From Azolla caroliniana (taxonomy: Eukaryota; Polypodiophyta): a stretch of DNA of 64,000 bases. A program made the position numbers and the translations under genes. The stretch is taken from assembly GCA_043228905.1 (NCBI GenBank), contig JBHGNT010000008.1:15872001-15936000 (forward strand), written 5' to 3'. Under the pieces are notes generated by a model. The model did no database searches. It was not told where the DNA came from and saw nothing but the letters and a program-made list of their open reading frames with translations. Every line of letters starts with the position of its first letter. Position 1 is the stretch's first letter. Shown one piece after another: positions 34,333 through 45,895 of this stretch.

Positions 34333-35607
34333 ATGAAGGAAGTTGCTAATGATCCGAGCTTAAGGGATCCAAAGGCAATAGGTCATGTCTTCACCAAAGA
34401 GACGAAAGGAAAGCTACAAGTTGGAAGGGAAGATTTCCTTCTCCCTGAAGAGGAGAGAATGTTCCGCGGAATGCTTGAGAGACATGGGAAAGCCTTTTCC
34501 TTCTCTCCACAAGAGATTGGATGTGCCAACCCGAAGATGATAGAGCTGATGGTGATATTTACGGTGCCGCATGTACCTTGGAACCTCAAGCCGATACCGG
34601 TTCCAAGAGCTCACATTCCGAAGTTGATTGAGCTTCTAAAGGAAAATGTTAGGATGGGAATACTTGAGCCGTCCAATGCTCCCTACTCCAATAGATGGTT
34701 TACGGTGCCAAAGAAGAACGGGTCCTTATGCTTTATTCAAGATCTCCAACCCGTCAACAAGGTGACGATCCGAAATGCTAGAATTGGTCCAAGTGTGGAT
34801 GAATTTGCCGAAGCTTTTGCGGGAAGATCGATCTATTCCATTGGTGATCTCTACTCAGGCTATGATCAATTTCAATTGTCCATCAATAGTAGAGACATAA
34901 CGACAATGAGGACGCCGATCGGGTTAGTAAGGATGTGCACCTTACCCCAAGGTGCAACAAATTCCGTAGCCCACATGGTGAATGCCATGAACAAAGTGTT
35001 GAGGGATTGTATCCCTGATATCACAATGCCCTTCTTAGATGATATTCCAATCAAAGGATGCTTGGTGGAAGAAAAAGATGAATCGAAAGATGAAGATGGT
35101 TGCCGAAGATTCGTCATCGATCATATAAAGGATAATGAGAAGGTGTTGCAAAAACTTGAGGATGCAAATCTCACGTTTTCAGGAGAGAAGTCTGCATTCG
35201 GTCAACCAGAAATATTGGTAGTAGGACACTTATGTGGGTCTTATGGCCGGAAGCCATCTCCATCCAAGGTGAACGCTATTCAAAAGATGAAAGAAGAATG
35301 TGTGTCTCAAACAGAGGTGCGAAGATTCTTGGGAGCATGTGCATTCTATCACATATGGATTCCACATTATGCTCATGTCGCTAAACCATTGTATGGATTA
35401 CTAAAGAAAAGGAAGAAGTTCGAATGGGAAGATGAGCATACCTACGCGGTTCAAAAGCTAAAGAAACTATTATTGGAACCTCCGGCACTGCGAAAAGCTG
35501 ACTACACCGAAGATACCTTGATATATGTGACGGTGGATACGAGCCCAACCGGAATTGGATGGGTGATAAACCAAGAATACAAAGAAAAGAATCGGTATGC
35601 AATCTGA
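34333..35607 (+). pseudogene. Gypsy A reverse transcriptase
   Basis: 424 codons with all main RT motifs: PYSNRWFTVPKKNGSLCFIQ (about 34680), the YSGYDQF box (about 34853-34875), LPQGATNS (about 34942) and the catalytic FLDDI (about 35032). The thumb and the start of RNase H (TVDTSPTGIGW, about 35530) follow. It is closed by TGA 35605-35607, after which the frame continues. The catalytic residues survive, so inactivation is due to stop codons. Confidence 0.85.
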
Positions 35608-36159
35608 TTCAGTGCAAAGGTGTTAACCGAAAGACAAAGGAAGTATGCCCAAGTAAAGAGAGAGTTATGGGGAATAGTATCCGCGGTTAAAACCGATTGT
35701 GACTACCTTATCGGAACAGAGGTCATAATCGAAACTGATTGTCTACCTATTCTCGGAATGATATCCGGTTGTGCTACACCGGATATTTCTATGCTGCGAT
35801 GCATTGCCTATATCAAGTCCCTCAACCCCGAGAATCGACATATAAATGGAAAGCATAATGTGGTGGCCGATATGTTGTCAAGGGCAAGGTATGAGGGTGA
35901 AGAAGATTTGCACTCCGACAAAGAAGATGTTGGCCTAAACTTCTTTACGGTTTCTTGTGCTCGGGTGCTTGCCGTGTTTAAAGTAGAAGATTATGAGGGT
36001 GAATTCATCGAAATTGGAAAGTACTTAAGGTCTCTTACAAAGGATGAATCATGGTCGGAGGAAGACTTCTACCGGATTAGGAAGAAGGCCTAGAAGTTCT
36101 TCCTCAAAGAAGGACATCTATGGAAATTTCCAAAGAAGAAGAATGGAACTCCACTTTGA
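35608..36159 (+). pseudogene. Gypsy A RNase H
   Basis: Continues the RT frame: RKYAQVKRELWGIVSAV (about 35640), LIGTEVIIETDC (about 35710) and KHNVVADMLSRARYEG (about 35852) are RNase H features. TAG 36091-36093 and TGA 36157-36159 interrupt the link to integrase. Confidence 0.8.
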
Positions 36160-37390
36160 GTGGTGTGGAAGAAACAAGATCAACAAACACTAATTGCTGA
36201 ATTTCATGATAGTGTGTGGGTAGGTCATCGAAGTATATGGGCAACATTTGCAAAGCTCAAGGCGAAGTATTGGTGGCCGGGTGTTTACAAAGATGTAGCA
36301 AGCTATGTTGAAACATGTGAGCAATGCCAATTATACTCGAATATTCAACATAGGGATGAACTTCATCCGACATATCCATTATCAATGCACTATAAGTGGT
36401 TGGTAGACATAGTGGTTATGCCGATGGGATTGGGGCAAATGAAATATCGCGTGCTAGCAAGAGAGGATCTCACCAACCAAGTAGAAGGACGAGCACTAAG
36501 GAATAAAACAACTTTGGCGGTTTGTAAGTTTCTCCTTGAAGATGTTATTTGTCGATACAGATGTGTTGGAAAAATAGTAGCTTATAGGGGAGAATTAGAT
36601 GCAAATGAAGCTAAAGAATTCTTTTCAAGAATAGGCGTCAAACTATCGCTCACCATGGCATACAACCCGAATGCAAATGGGAAGGTGGAACGAGGACATA
36701 GTCCGATTGTAAAAGATCTAGCAAAGGCTTGTGAGGGCAAGATGGGGAATTGGCCACGATTACTACCTTATGCATTGTGGGCTGATAGAACTACACATAG
36801 CACGACTACAGGATATATGCCGGCCGAACTTATATTAGGGCAAAAACCAATAATGCCTATCGAGCAAAGTGTTGCTTCATGGACATCTTTGCCATGGCAA
36901 GAGGAAATCAGTCGGGAAGACTTGCTAGCCACGAGGATTCAACAACTAGAACGGAGGCCCGAAGATGTCGAGTTGGCAATAGAACGGTTGCGCCAAGCTC
37001 GATTGAAGAACAAGGAGAATTTTGATAGAAAGCATCGTCTTCCACAAAGAAAAATTGAAGAAGGAGATTGGGTGCTTGTCTATGATAGTAGTCTCGATAA
37101 TCAATATAACACTGCTTGAAAGTTTGCAAAATGATGGTTTGGCCCGTATATGGTCAAGAAAATAGAAAGCATTGCAACCTATTTTTTAGCGGAGTTAGAT
37201 GGAACTCGACTTGCTTTGCCAATTGCAGGAAAAAGAATCAAGATCTTTAAGAGAAGAGAGGCCCCAAATCTTGAGATCGAAGCTCTAGATGATATAGCCT
37301 CGAACATCAAGGTTGAAAAAGAGTAATTAAAAGAGGAACCTCATCACAATTGGTACATACCGGTGTATGTGCAGGTTTGGTGGGGGTGAA
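36160..37390 (+). pseudogene. Gypsy A integrase and polypurine tract
   Basis: HHCC zinc-binding region (HDSVWVGHRSIWATF then C-E-Q-C, about 36205-36335), core with DIVVMPMG (about 36407) and ANGKVERGHSPIVKDL (about 36673), and a C-terminal region with KIEEGDWVLVYDSSLDNQ (about 37055). TGAs at 37117 and 37132 break the last part. The polypurine tract GTTTGGTGGGGGTGAA ends at 37390. Confidence 0.83.
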
Positions 37391-37726
37391 TGCCGTGTGG
37401 TTTTACACACACGATATGAAAAATAGTAAAATAATTATTTAAGATTAGCTTAAAGTATTCATATGGGAAGATAGATGTCTTCAAGAGCTCCATAATGTAT
37501 TTTACTACGCATGAAACGGATAAACAAGTATGAAGTTTGAAGAAAAAGAAAAAAAGAAAAGATAAAACTATGAGATATCCCACATAGATAGGACAACATT
37601 GGAACCCAGGATATATAAGGGAAACTAAAACATATTCATTGTATGAATGTGTGGAGCACAAAATGTTCAAGGTGACTTGGGCTACATTGTGTGGTGAGGA
37701 TGCTTCGGGCATTCGTGTGTATGCAC

Positions 37727-38345
37727 GGTGGTGTGCAAGGTCGCATGAACGTTTTCGAACGTCCGCGCGTGTGCAAGTACTGGGCGTACGCGTGCACAGT
37801 TGCGTGGATGTTTCGGACGGATGTGTGTGTGCGGACGAGATAGCAGTGCAGTCGCGATGCATGTGTGCGGGTGCGTACAACACGCGTGTGCAAGGCCGCG
37901 TGAACGTTTTCGAACGTCCGCGCGTGTGCAAGTACTGGGCGTACGTGTGCACGGTCGCATGAACGTTTTCGAACGTTCGCACGTGTGCAAGTACTGGGCG
38001 TACGCGTGCACGGTCGCATGAACGTTTTCGAATGTCCGCGTGTGTGCAAGTACTGGGCGTACGCGTGCACGGTTGCGTGGATGTTTCAGACGTTCGCGCG
38101 TGTGCAAGTACTGGGCGTACGCGTGCACAGTCGCATGAACGTTTTCGAATGTCCGCGTGTGTGCAAGTACTCGGCGTACGCGTGCACGGTTGCGTGGATG
38201 TTTCGGACGGATGTGAGTGTGCGGACGAGATAGCAGTGCAGTTGCGATGCATGTGTGCGGATGCGTACAACACGCGTGTGCAAGGCCGCGTGAACGTTTT
38301 CGGACGTACGCGCGAGTGCAAGTTCGGGGCGTACACGTGCACGAT
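37727..38345. repeat. 59-bp CpG-rich tandem array in gypsy A 3' LTR
   Basis: Units beginning CAAGTACTGGGCGTACGCGT start near 37769, 37929, 37988, 38047, 38105 and 38164, mostly 58-59 bp apart. Each carries GAACGTTTTCGAACGTCCGC or a variant. A larger block containing GACGAGATAGCAGTGCAG is repeated about 390 bp apart (near 37835 and 38225). Confidence 0.85.
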
Positions 38346-38584
38346 TGTGTGGACGTTCCGGACGAAAGCGTTTGCGTGGATGCGTACACGGTGCGGTCGG
38401 GATGTGCGTGTGCGGATGCGTACACGACGCTATCGGGACGCGCACTTGCGTGGATGCGTACATTGCACAATTGGGACTTTTGCGCGAGGACGCGTCTACG
38501 GTTCAGTTACGACTCACGTACGGATTGCGCACGGGCTAAAATTTATGGATGATTGGGTCATTTGGCCGAATTATACGGACGGTC

Positions 38585-39000
38585 GCATGCAACTAAAAGC
38601 TAAGGCCATGCAACTAAAAATGGAAGCATGCAATTAAAAGTAGAGGCCATGCAACGAAAAATAGAGGTCATGCAACTAAAAGTGGACATGTAAAGTAACA
38701 TTGGGAAGGAGGATCAACAAAGAGCTCAATATATGTCCTATTTTTTCCTTCTAGTTTTTGTTTTCTTTTTTCGACTTCTCTCTCTAATTCCTTGGGGGAA
38801 GAAATCTCTCTCATATTGATATCAGACCACTCCTTACATGGTTGTTGGCTCCTTCCTTTCAAGAATAATCTCTCTTATTCATATCGAACCACTCCTTACA
38901 TGGTTGTTGGCTCCTTCCTTTCAAGAATAATCTCTCTTATTCATATCGAACCACTCCTTACATGGCTGTTGGCTCCTTTCTTTAAAAGATTTATCTCTCA
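38585..39000. repeat. Two further tandem repeats in gypsy A 3' LTR
   Basis: 38585-38695 holds about five copies of CATGCAACTAAAA spaced about 20 bp. 38805-39000 holds three copies of a block of about 70 bp with ACCACTCCTTACATGG and CTTTCAAGAATAATCTCTC; the 5' LTR has only one. Confidence 0.8.
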
Positions 39001-39202
39001 TTTTCATCTCCAACCCATTGTAACAAGATTCTGGAATTATAAAAGAATCTATTTTCTTATGCAATAAACTAACGTTTTCTCTCATCTACTCATCTTATAT
39101 GTGAATTTTGTTTGTGTTGTACGTGTTGCACTAAATCCTTCTAGTCCAGAACCCTGGCGGTTCCGCCTCGTGATCCGCACATAGTGACGGATTTTCACGA
39201 CA

Positions 39203-40261
39203 CCGTAAAGGGTAACGGAAATGCATCCGTTATTGTGGTTACATTTAACTTTCTATTATCGACACATACTCTGATCTTCCCATTGTTTTTTGGTACAACG
39301 ACGATTGGGCTTAAACCAAGTTGCGTTTTTCACTGGTCAAATAAATTTGACTCTTAGTAATTTGTTGATTTTCTCTTTTACTTTCACAGCATAATTTGGA
39401 TTTAATCTGTACCGACGTTGTTTTAATAACTTCACATCTTTATGCAAATTGATTTGATGCTGACAAAACGCCAGATCTAATCCCTTCATATCTTCAAATG
39501 ACCATGCAAAAACATCCTTATATTGACGTAATAGGTCAGTCATCTTGGCTTTATTGGCCAACACCATTTCTTTGGCAATTAGAATTGTCTTCGGTTCGGC
39601 ATCAACGTTTGTTAAATTTAATTCTTCTAATATCGATGCCTGAACTCTTTGGGATACCTACATCTCCCTTTCTGAAGCTTCTTGTTGAAGTTGTAATTCC
39701 CTTAATGTTTTGTCACCCAGAGGGATTTGTTCTCCTTTATCATCCTCATCTATATACGGCGTGAGTGTTTGCATAATGTCGACTTCGAACAGTGGAATTA
39801 TCTTTGGATTGTCCTCAAAATATTGATCTTCTTCTGCTTCATCCAATCCTTCCAACATGTTTACTACTTCGGCATGGATTGGTAAACATTGTCGAGTCAT
39901 GTTGACCTTCTCTTGTGTCGACACCGATCTTGCTATTGCCCTTTCGGAATGTTAAGGTGTTCTTGTTCCAATTCTGTTTGATATTAGTAGTCTTTAGCCA
40001 AGGTCGACCTAATAACAATGGATATGCACCGGGTGCATCCAGATGAAGCACTACTGCCGAAATTTGGAAAATGTGGCCTTCTATAATGACATCAATTGTC
40101 GGATTAGACCTAGTGGTCATACCGTACTCGTGTCAACTATTCTTAGCTAGAATGGACAGGCATCCCATTTGGTAATACCCAGTTGATCACATGTGAGCTT
40201 ATTAATCACATTAACTCCTGATCTGTCATCGACAATACTGCCTGTGACTTCCTAGCCACAG
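39203..40261 (-). pseudogene. Gypsy B protease and RT N-terminal part
   Basis: On the minus strand: an aspartic protease-like motif DDRSGVNVI (about 40222; the usual Gly after Asp is displaced), LLLGRPWLKT (about 40005), a Glu/Asp-rich linker (39924-39660), then RT N-terminal sequence (DVFAWSFEDMKGLD near 39500, RRYRLNP near 39415). It ends at the gypsy A insertion and continues at 30449. Copia H borders it at 40262. Confidence 0.75.
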
Positions 40262-40648
40262 TGTAAAAGAATACGTGCGGAAGCTTAACAGACACAACCG
40301 GGTAACAACAAACAAAAGAGAAGAGACAAGGAAGGTTTAACGGAAAGCTTAATCAACACAGTGTACGCGGGAGAGACAAAGAGAGCAGAACATAGAAAAC
40401 TCTATTCCAAAACAATACTCTAAAACTCTGTATATAGGATGTGCTCAGAGAGCACTTTTATACAAGTTCATACGGAGTGACAGAAGTATTGACACGTACT
40501 TCAATGCTCATTAGTGAGCCCCTACACTAACTCCCAAAATATATTCCTCCGCGGAGTATCTATCCAACGGCCTCCCGGTTTATACACCGCTACGGCCTCT
40601 CGTTACGCACCCAGTCTACGCACCCAATGTTGAGCTTGTATCTCAACA
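40262..40648 (-). repeat. 3' LTR of copia H
   Basis: 387 bp on the minus strand, from TGTTGAGATACAAGC to ATTCTTTTACA, preceded by the polypurine tract TTGAGGGGCAA. TATA box TATAAAAGTGC near 40461. Same family as the LTRs of copia 1 and copia F. Confidence 0.8.
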
Positions 40649-43535
40649 TTGCCCCTCAAGCTCAACTTGAGGTTCTGGCTGCTCTTCCAGATCTTCGTTC
40701 CAGCTTGTCCTAGCTTCACGCCTCACTCACGTTCCTCGACCCATTCGATTCCACGCGGCTCGACCCTTTCGGTCGGCTTGTCTACTCATGATGCCTTTCT
40801 CAATTCCCTTGATGTCGCGGTGTTGGCGCCTCTCCCACTTCCCTTTCCTCCACTTGGCCTTCAGTTGATTCATCGTCTCCGAATCGGCTGTCTCTGTTTC
40901 GTTTCCGCTCTTGCCCAAATTGGCGGTCTCCAATTCATCTTCTATCTTCAGGCCCTTAACCACCTTAGACCATGTCTTGGTCTTGGCCTTCTCGTCCTTC
41001 TTGGCTTCATCTCCCCCTTGTTCGGCGGACTCCGGCTCTTCCCTTCGGTTGATGCCCTTGTTTATGCTTTCGGCTTCTTCAGCCAACCCGAAATCGAATT
41101 CTTCATCCGACTCGGCTTCGCGGTCATTTCCGCTCCTTTCCTGCTCCCTTTCCTTGTCTTTTCTCCCCCTCAAGTTCGGCATGTTGAGGTGCCGTAAACC
41201 AAGCACACCTGAGAATTGAAGCAACTTGTCGAGACCAAGGGGCTTGGTGAAGATGTCAACAGTCTGCAGATCCGTCAAAACATATTCTAGTTCGACTTCA
41301 TCGGAGAGGACACGTTCATAGACAAAATGGTAGTGCACCTCAATGTGGTTGGTTCAGGCATGGAAGACTGGGTTCTTCACAAGTTGGATGTTGCTGAGGT
41401 TGTCACAATAGATCGTTGTTGGATCAAACACCTCCACCTGCAGATCCTTGAGTAGCCTCTTGAGCCAGATGACTTCACACGCAGCAACAACCACTCCTCA
41501 ATACTCGACATCCGTGCTCGATAGTGCCACTATCGGCTACTTTTTACTGCTCTATGCGATTGCCACAATTCCCAATGAAAATGCATATCCAGATGTGGAT
41601 CTACGATCGCCGCCATTTGCGGGCCAATCATCATCCGTGTAACCAACTAACTACTCGGCCACTCCTTAGTGCCACGAATGTAGTGCAATATCCTTTGCGT
41701 GCACTGAAGGTGTTTGGCTGTGGGCTGTGACATAAATTGACTGATCAGGCCAACTGGGTAGCTGAGATCCGGCCGAGTGATTGTAAAATTAATTAGGCTT
41801 CCAACAATTTGTCGGAATTGTGTCAGGTCACACGTCTTTCCCGAATCTCGGTGAAGCTTTATGTTTCTTTCTAGAGGAGTTGAGATGGACTTACAATCTA
41901 CCATCCCAAACTTGAAGAGCATAATTAGCACGTAATGTCGTATGCTGATCAATATGCCTTCGGGGGTGCGGATCACTTCGATCCCTAGGAAGTAATGAAG
42001 GTCTCCTAGATCCTTCATGTCGAATGGTGCCGTGAGCTGGAACTTTATGCGGTCGATTAAGTCTAGGTCAACGCCTGCGATGACTAAATCATCAACATAA
42101 AGTAAAATACTAACCGATCCATGTCTACCTTGCCGAGCGAACAATGAAGAGTCTGATTTGGAAGTCGCAAACCCCATCCAACGTAGGCGTTGCGTGATCT
42201 TCGCGTTCCACGCGCGCGGGGCTTGTTTTAGTCCATAGAGTTGTTCTTTCCGAACTAAAATCTGGGGGGTTGTACCATGTACAACTATTCCTCAAGTTCT
42301 CCTTGCAAGAACACATTCTTTACATCCATTTGATGTAAATGCCACTCCTTTACCGTGGCTACCACAAATAGAACACGAACGATTGTCATCTTCGCGACAG
42401 GAACAAAGGTCTCATCATAGTCGATGTCGTGTTGATGTGTGCATCCCTTCGCCACTAATCGGGCCTTGTAGCGGTTAATAGAGTTGTTGGTGTTGTACTT
42501 GACCTTGTACACCCACCTACATCCAATTAGCTTTACATCCTTCGGGGCGTCAGCCAAGTCCCAAGTTTCATTTTCCACTAATGCGTGCATCTCTTCCTCC
42601 ATTGCGGCATGCCAATTTGCGTCCTTCGTCGCTTCTACGTAGCTCTCCGGCTCACGTACTTCTACCACTCGCATCATGTACGCATAATGATGTGCCATGT
42701 ACTCGTTGTATTCGAACCGCACCACAGGGTTCTTTTGGTGGATAGATCGGCATAATTTCTCATTAGCCGATTTTGAGGCCCTCTTGGCCGACACAGACTT
42801 CATTTTCGAAGGTCCGTCTTCGTTCTTCTCGGAGTCAGATTGTCTTTGATCCAACTCGTCTTTATCAGTGCGGTACTCCGACATTTTCTGCTTTCCCTTC
42901 TCTTTGTGTGTAAACTGTCTCCTTGGCTTCCTGTGCGGAGAATGCACGGTCGAGTCTCCACTACTCGCCGGCTCTGCGTCTGATTAGTCATGCCGACTCA
43001 GTTGCTCATTCGGCCCACTTAGCTTGAATGAGATCAGACTCTCTTTAAGAGCTCCGATGTCTCCTTCATCCCGAGGCATTTCAGGCTTGCTAACCTCTTC
43101 GTCAAAGATTGGAATAGAGTCGTCAGGGGTTGGAGGCGAAGGCAAGTACCACGACGCGGACTCGTCGAACACAATATCACGACTTATGCGAGATTGTTTG
43201 GTTCGGGGATTATAACACTTATAACCCTTCTGTTCATCTAAGTAGCCAACCAATATACACTTCTCGGCTTTGGCATCCTGATTCCTTCGTTTCTCCTTAG
43301 GCACATGCACATACGTGATGCTACCGAAAACCCTCAAGTGCGCCAAGTTCGGCTTCTTCTTGAAGTACAACTCATGTGGCGACACTCCTCCATTGGCAGA
43401 TGCCCAATTCTGAAGGTAGATGACTGTTCTAACCGCTTTGGCCCAATAGAACTTCGGCAGATGCTTCTCTTCAAGCATCGCCCTTGTCGCCTCTTCTATC
43501 ATCCGATTCTTCCTCTCAGCCACGCCATTCTATTG
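40649..43535 (-). pseudogene. Copia H pol, truncated in integrase
   Basis: The minus strand starts inside integrase (MAERKNRMIEEATRAM, about 43523), then HELYFKKKPNLAHLRVFGS, a TGA near 42986, the REPESYVEATKDANW box (about 42650), RT with [18 protein letters not shown] (about 42330-42285), a stop, the catalytic LLYVDDLVIAG box (about 42105), and RNase H to DIFTKPLG (about 41240). The last part is an acidic tail like that of copia 1. Protease, gag and 5' LTR are missing: the coding sequence joins gypsy K DNA at 43535. Confidence 0.8.
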
Positions 43536-44101
43536 TGGCAATCACCTCATGGGTAGCGATACCATGGGAGAACGAGATGAGCCGAGAAGAATTATTAGCG
43601 ACACGGATAAGGCAACTTGAAAGGAGACCTGAAGATCTAGAAAAAGCGCGAAAGATGATGGAGGCAACCCGAGTGAAGAACAAAATTCGGTTCGACAAGA
43701 CACATCGACTGCGTCCCAAGAAGATCGAAGAAGGAGATTGGGTAGTGGTCTACGACATTAGCCTTGACAATCAACACAGTACAACAAGAAAGTTCGCAAG
43801 AAGATGGTTCAGACCGTATGTAGTGATAAGTGCTAATGACAATGCCACATACCACCTTGCGGAGCTAGATGGATCAAGGTTGGCCATACCCATTGTAGGA
43901 AAAAGAGTAAAGATTTTCAAGAAAAGGCAAGACCAGGATCCTGACCTTGATCACCTCGACGATAAAGATAGTAGGATGGAACCTACAAACTTGAGTTATG
44001 TACACAAGGAAATGGAGGAATCTGATTGATCACCGTAGCCAAAATCTCACACTCTCTCTTCTTGGCACGTACCGGAGGACGTGCAGTTTGGTGGGGGTGG
44101 A
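43536..44101 (+). pseudogene. Gypsy K integrase C-terminal part
   Basis: An open frame to 44029 (TGA) matches the end of gypsy A integrase: AIPWENEMSREELLATRIRQ, KIEEGDWVVVYDISLDNQ (about 43720-43775) and RRWFRPYVVIS. Gypsy A has stops at the two Arg positions that are intact here. The polypurine tract GTTTGGTGGGGGTGGA ends at 44101. Everything upstream was lost at the junction with copia H. Confidence 0.8.
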
Positions 44102-45237
44102 TGTCATAAAGATTTTCGCCAACGGTGTGAAAATTGAATGGAATGTACAAAATCGAGTGTGGTTCTTCACACACAACATAAAATAGTGAAGATACTATTT
44201 TATACTAGTTTAATATCTTGGTACAAAAAGATGGAGGTCCTCAAGAGCTTCCGAATGTACTTTACTACATTTGAAACAGACAACTAAATGTCAAGTTATG
44301 TGAATGTGAAGTTTGAGAAGAAGAAGAGAAAAACTAAATTGTGAGATATCCCACATAGATATGACAACATCAGGAATCAAGAGTATATAAGTAGAGCCAT
44401 ATCTCTTTATATTTCATCTATGTGTTAAGAGCACAAAAAGCTTGGGTTGTATAACTTGGATGAGTGAATGCGGCTAAGCTATTCAAATAGTGTTTTGGAC
44501 GGAGCCAGAACCGAATGGACAACGACGGAATTGGAGCCAGAACCAGACGGACAGCGATGGAACCGGGACCGAGACCGGATGGTGACGGAGCCGGCGAGAC
44601 GATGAGACGACCATGGACAGGATTGGATTGAACCGGTCGGGACAGACGAATCGGTCGGTTGATCGCGGTGCATGGTGTTTTGAAGATTTCCGGTGTAAAT
44701 ACAAGACCAAAAGCCTAGTAGTATTTTGTGATTGGAAAGGGATGTGAACAAGGCTTGAACCTTGCACCTCCAAGTTGAAAGTCAATGGGCTTACCACTAA
44801 GCCAAGTCATATCTTCAAAAGCTTTATTTTGATCATTTTATATGTAAATTCTGATATATGAGAGCTTGAATGAGTGACATGGTTATCATGTAACACATGT
44901 AATACATGCATGTCAAATGGCAAACATGCATCTCATGCATGTCTTGCACCCTCACATGCATCATATGCATGGGGGCATCTATAAAAGAGTGGATGGAGAG
45001 AGAAAATGGGGTATGAATCAAGAAATTAAGAGGAAGAAAATTCGTTATCCCATTTTTGTGATGTATTAATCTTGTCTCTCAATCTAAAGTCAAGCGTTCT
45101 ATCTTATCTCAATCTCTCTCTTTCAATCTATCTTAAATACTTTCTCACTAAAGCTAGTGCTAACTTCGAATCCTTCCAGTTCAGAACCCCGGCGGTTCCG
45201 CCTCACGATCCGCACGTAGTGATAGATCTTCACGACA
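44102..45237 (+). repeat. 3' LTR of gypsy K
   Basis: 1136 bp from TGTCATAAAGATTTTCG to TTCACGACA. The U3 (GAGATATCCCACATAG near 44342, TATA GTATATAAGTAG near 44381) and U5 end (AACCCCGGCGGTTCCGCC) match gypsy A. The middle is different: GGAGCCAGAACC repeats (44508-44600), a tRNA-like unit and a second TATA-like box (CTATAAAAGAG, about 44980). Confidence 0.8.
44748..44806 (-). repeat. tRNA-like (SINE-type) Pol III promoter within gypsy K LTR
   Basis: On the minus strand, TGGCTTAGTGGTAAGCC (44804-44788) matches an A box and GGTTCAAGCC (44761-44752) a B box. The spacing is that of plant tRNA-derived SINEs. Its orientation is opposite to the LTR, as at 24575. Confidence 0.55.
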
Positions 45238-45574
45238 ACGTCAAATTTGAAGCTTATTCAGCTTCAATTGGCTACAACAATTAAGTGGGCAATGCGGACT
45301 GGCCTGTCTAAATGTTGCTTAACTTGATGAGGCACGAATGAGACTTGTTTGAAGTAGGTTCCACTTCAAGTGGCCACGATCACAGGAACAAGGTATTGCC
45401 AACTGCCTTACTTGGGGGGTGATCTAGCTCAGTGGAGTGTGAACCAACTAGCGTATTTCTTCTCTTCTCTTGATGGTAGTCGAACTTAGGATCTTCAAGA
45501 AGACATGGACAAAGATGCTATTGAAGACATATGACAGCCGGCGGCGAGTTGCAAAACCTGGCTCTGGTACCAAA
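45238..45574 (-). other. Copia leader next to 5' LTR, with primer-binding site
   Basis: On the minus strand the LTR end is followed by TTTGGTACCAGAGCCAGG (about 45574-45557), an initiator-Met primer site with one change. The rest is untranslated leader with no gag start before gypsy K cuts it at 45237. A tRNA A-box-like CTAGCTCAGTGG (+) lies at 45426-45437. Confidence 0.6.
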
Positions 45575-45895
45575 TGTTGGAGTCTTAGACCATCAATGTT
45601 GAAACAATAACAACACATCTATGTTAAGAAGATCACCAAGTTAACAAGTTAAAGCAAGATCAAGGAGACAGAGTGAGAGAGAGAGAGACAGTGAGCCACA
45701 CAATGTAACAGTCTTATTCCAAAAGTTACAATACAAGAATGACACTATCAACATCTACATCAACTAAGTTACAAAACCAATTATATACTAACTAAGCTAG
45801 GGCAACTATCCTTTGACATATTTACATTATTTTCCTAAACCTAGTATGTCCAAAAGGACAGTGTGAATACGACCATCATACACCCATATTCGACA
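45575..45895 (-). repeat. 5' LTR of a copia C-family element
   Basis: Minus strand TGTCGAATATGGG to GACTCCAACA, a close copy of 11462-11780 in the same orientation and followed by a primer-binding site. It is therefore a 5' LTR whose body lies to the left. Confidence 0.75.

Larger units (their letters stand above)
30450..39202 (+). mobile_element. Gypsy A, complete Ty3/gypsy element, degenerate
   Basis: TGTCG and CGACA termini, LTRs of 1187 and 1812 bp, primer site, gag, protease, RT, RNase H, integrase and polypurine tract are all present in Ty3/gypsy order. It is inserted in the RT gene of gypsy B; CCGT is duplicated at 30446-30449 and 39203-39206 (4 bp, with a weaker 5-bp reading). Most coding breaks are in-frame TGA codons. 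Confidence 0.88.
37391..39202 (+). repeat. 3' LTR of gypsy A
   Basis: 1812 bp, 625 bp longer than the 5' LTR. The U3 (to about 37720, TATA GATATATAAGGG near 37611) and U5 match the 5' copy. The extra length is a larger GC-rich array (37727-38345), five CATGCAACTAAAA-type repeats (38585-38695) and a threefold block (38805-39000). Confidence 0.85.

Noticed and set aside
37344-38470. Long open frames (up to 332 codons) on the minus strand of the gypsy A 3' LTR
   Set aside because: They lie in a CpG-rich tandem array and translate to His/Thr/Arg repeats in several overlapping frames. Composition, not coding, explains them.
45426-45490. tRNA gene or SINE in the copia C leader
   Set aside because: An A-box-like CTAGCTCAGTGG is present, but the would-be B box (GTAGTCGAACTTAG) is poor and no cloverleaf can be drawn.
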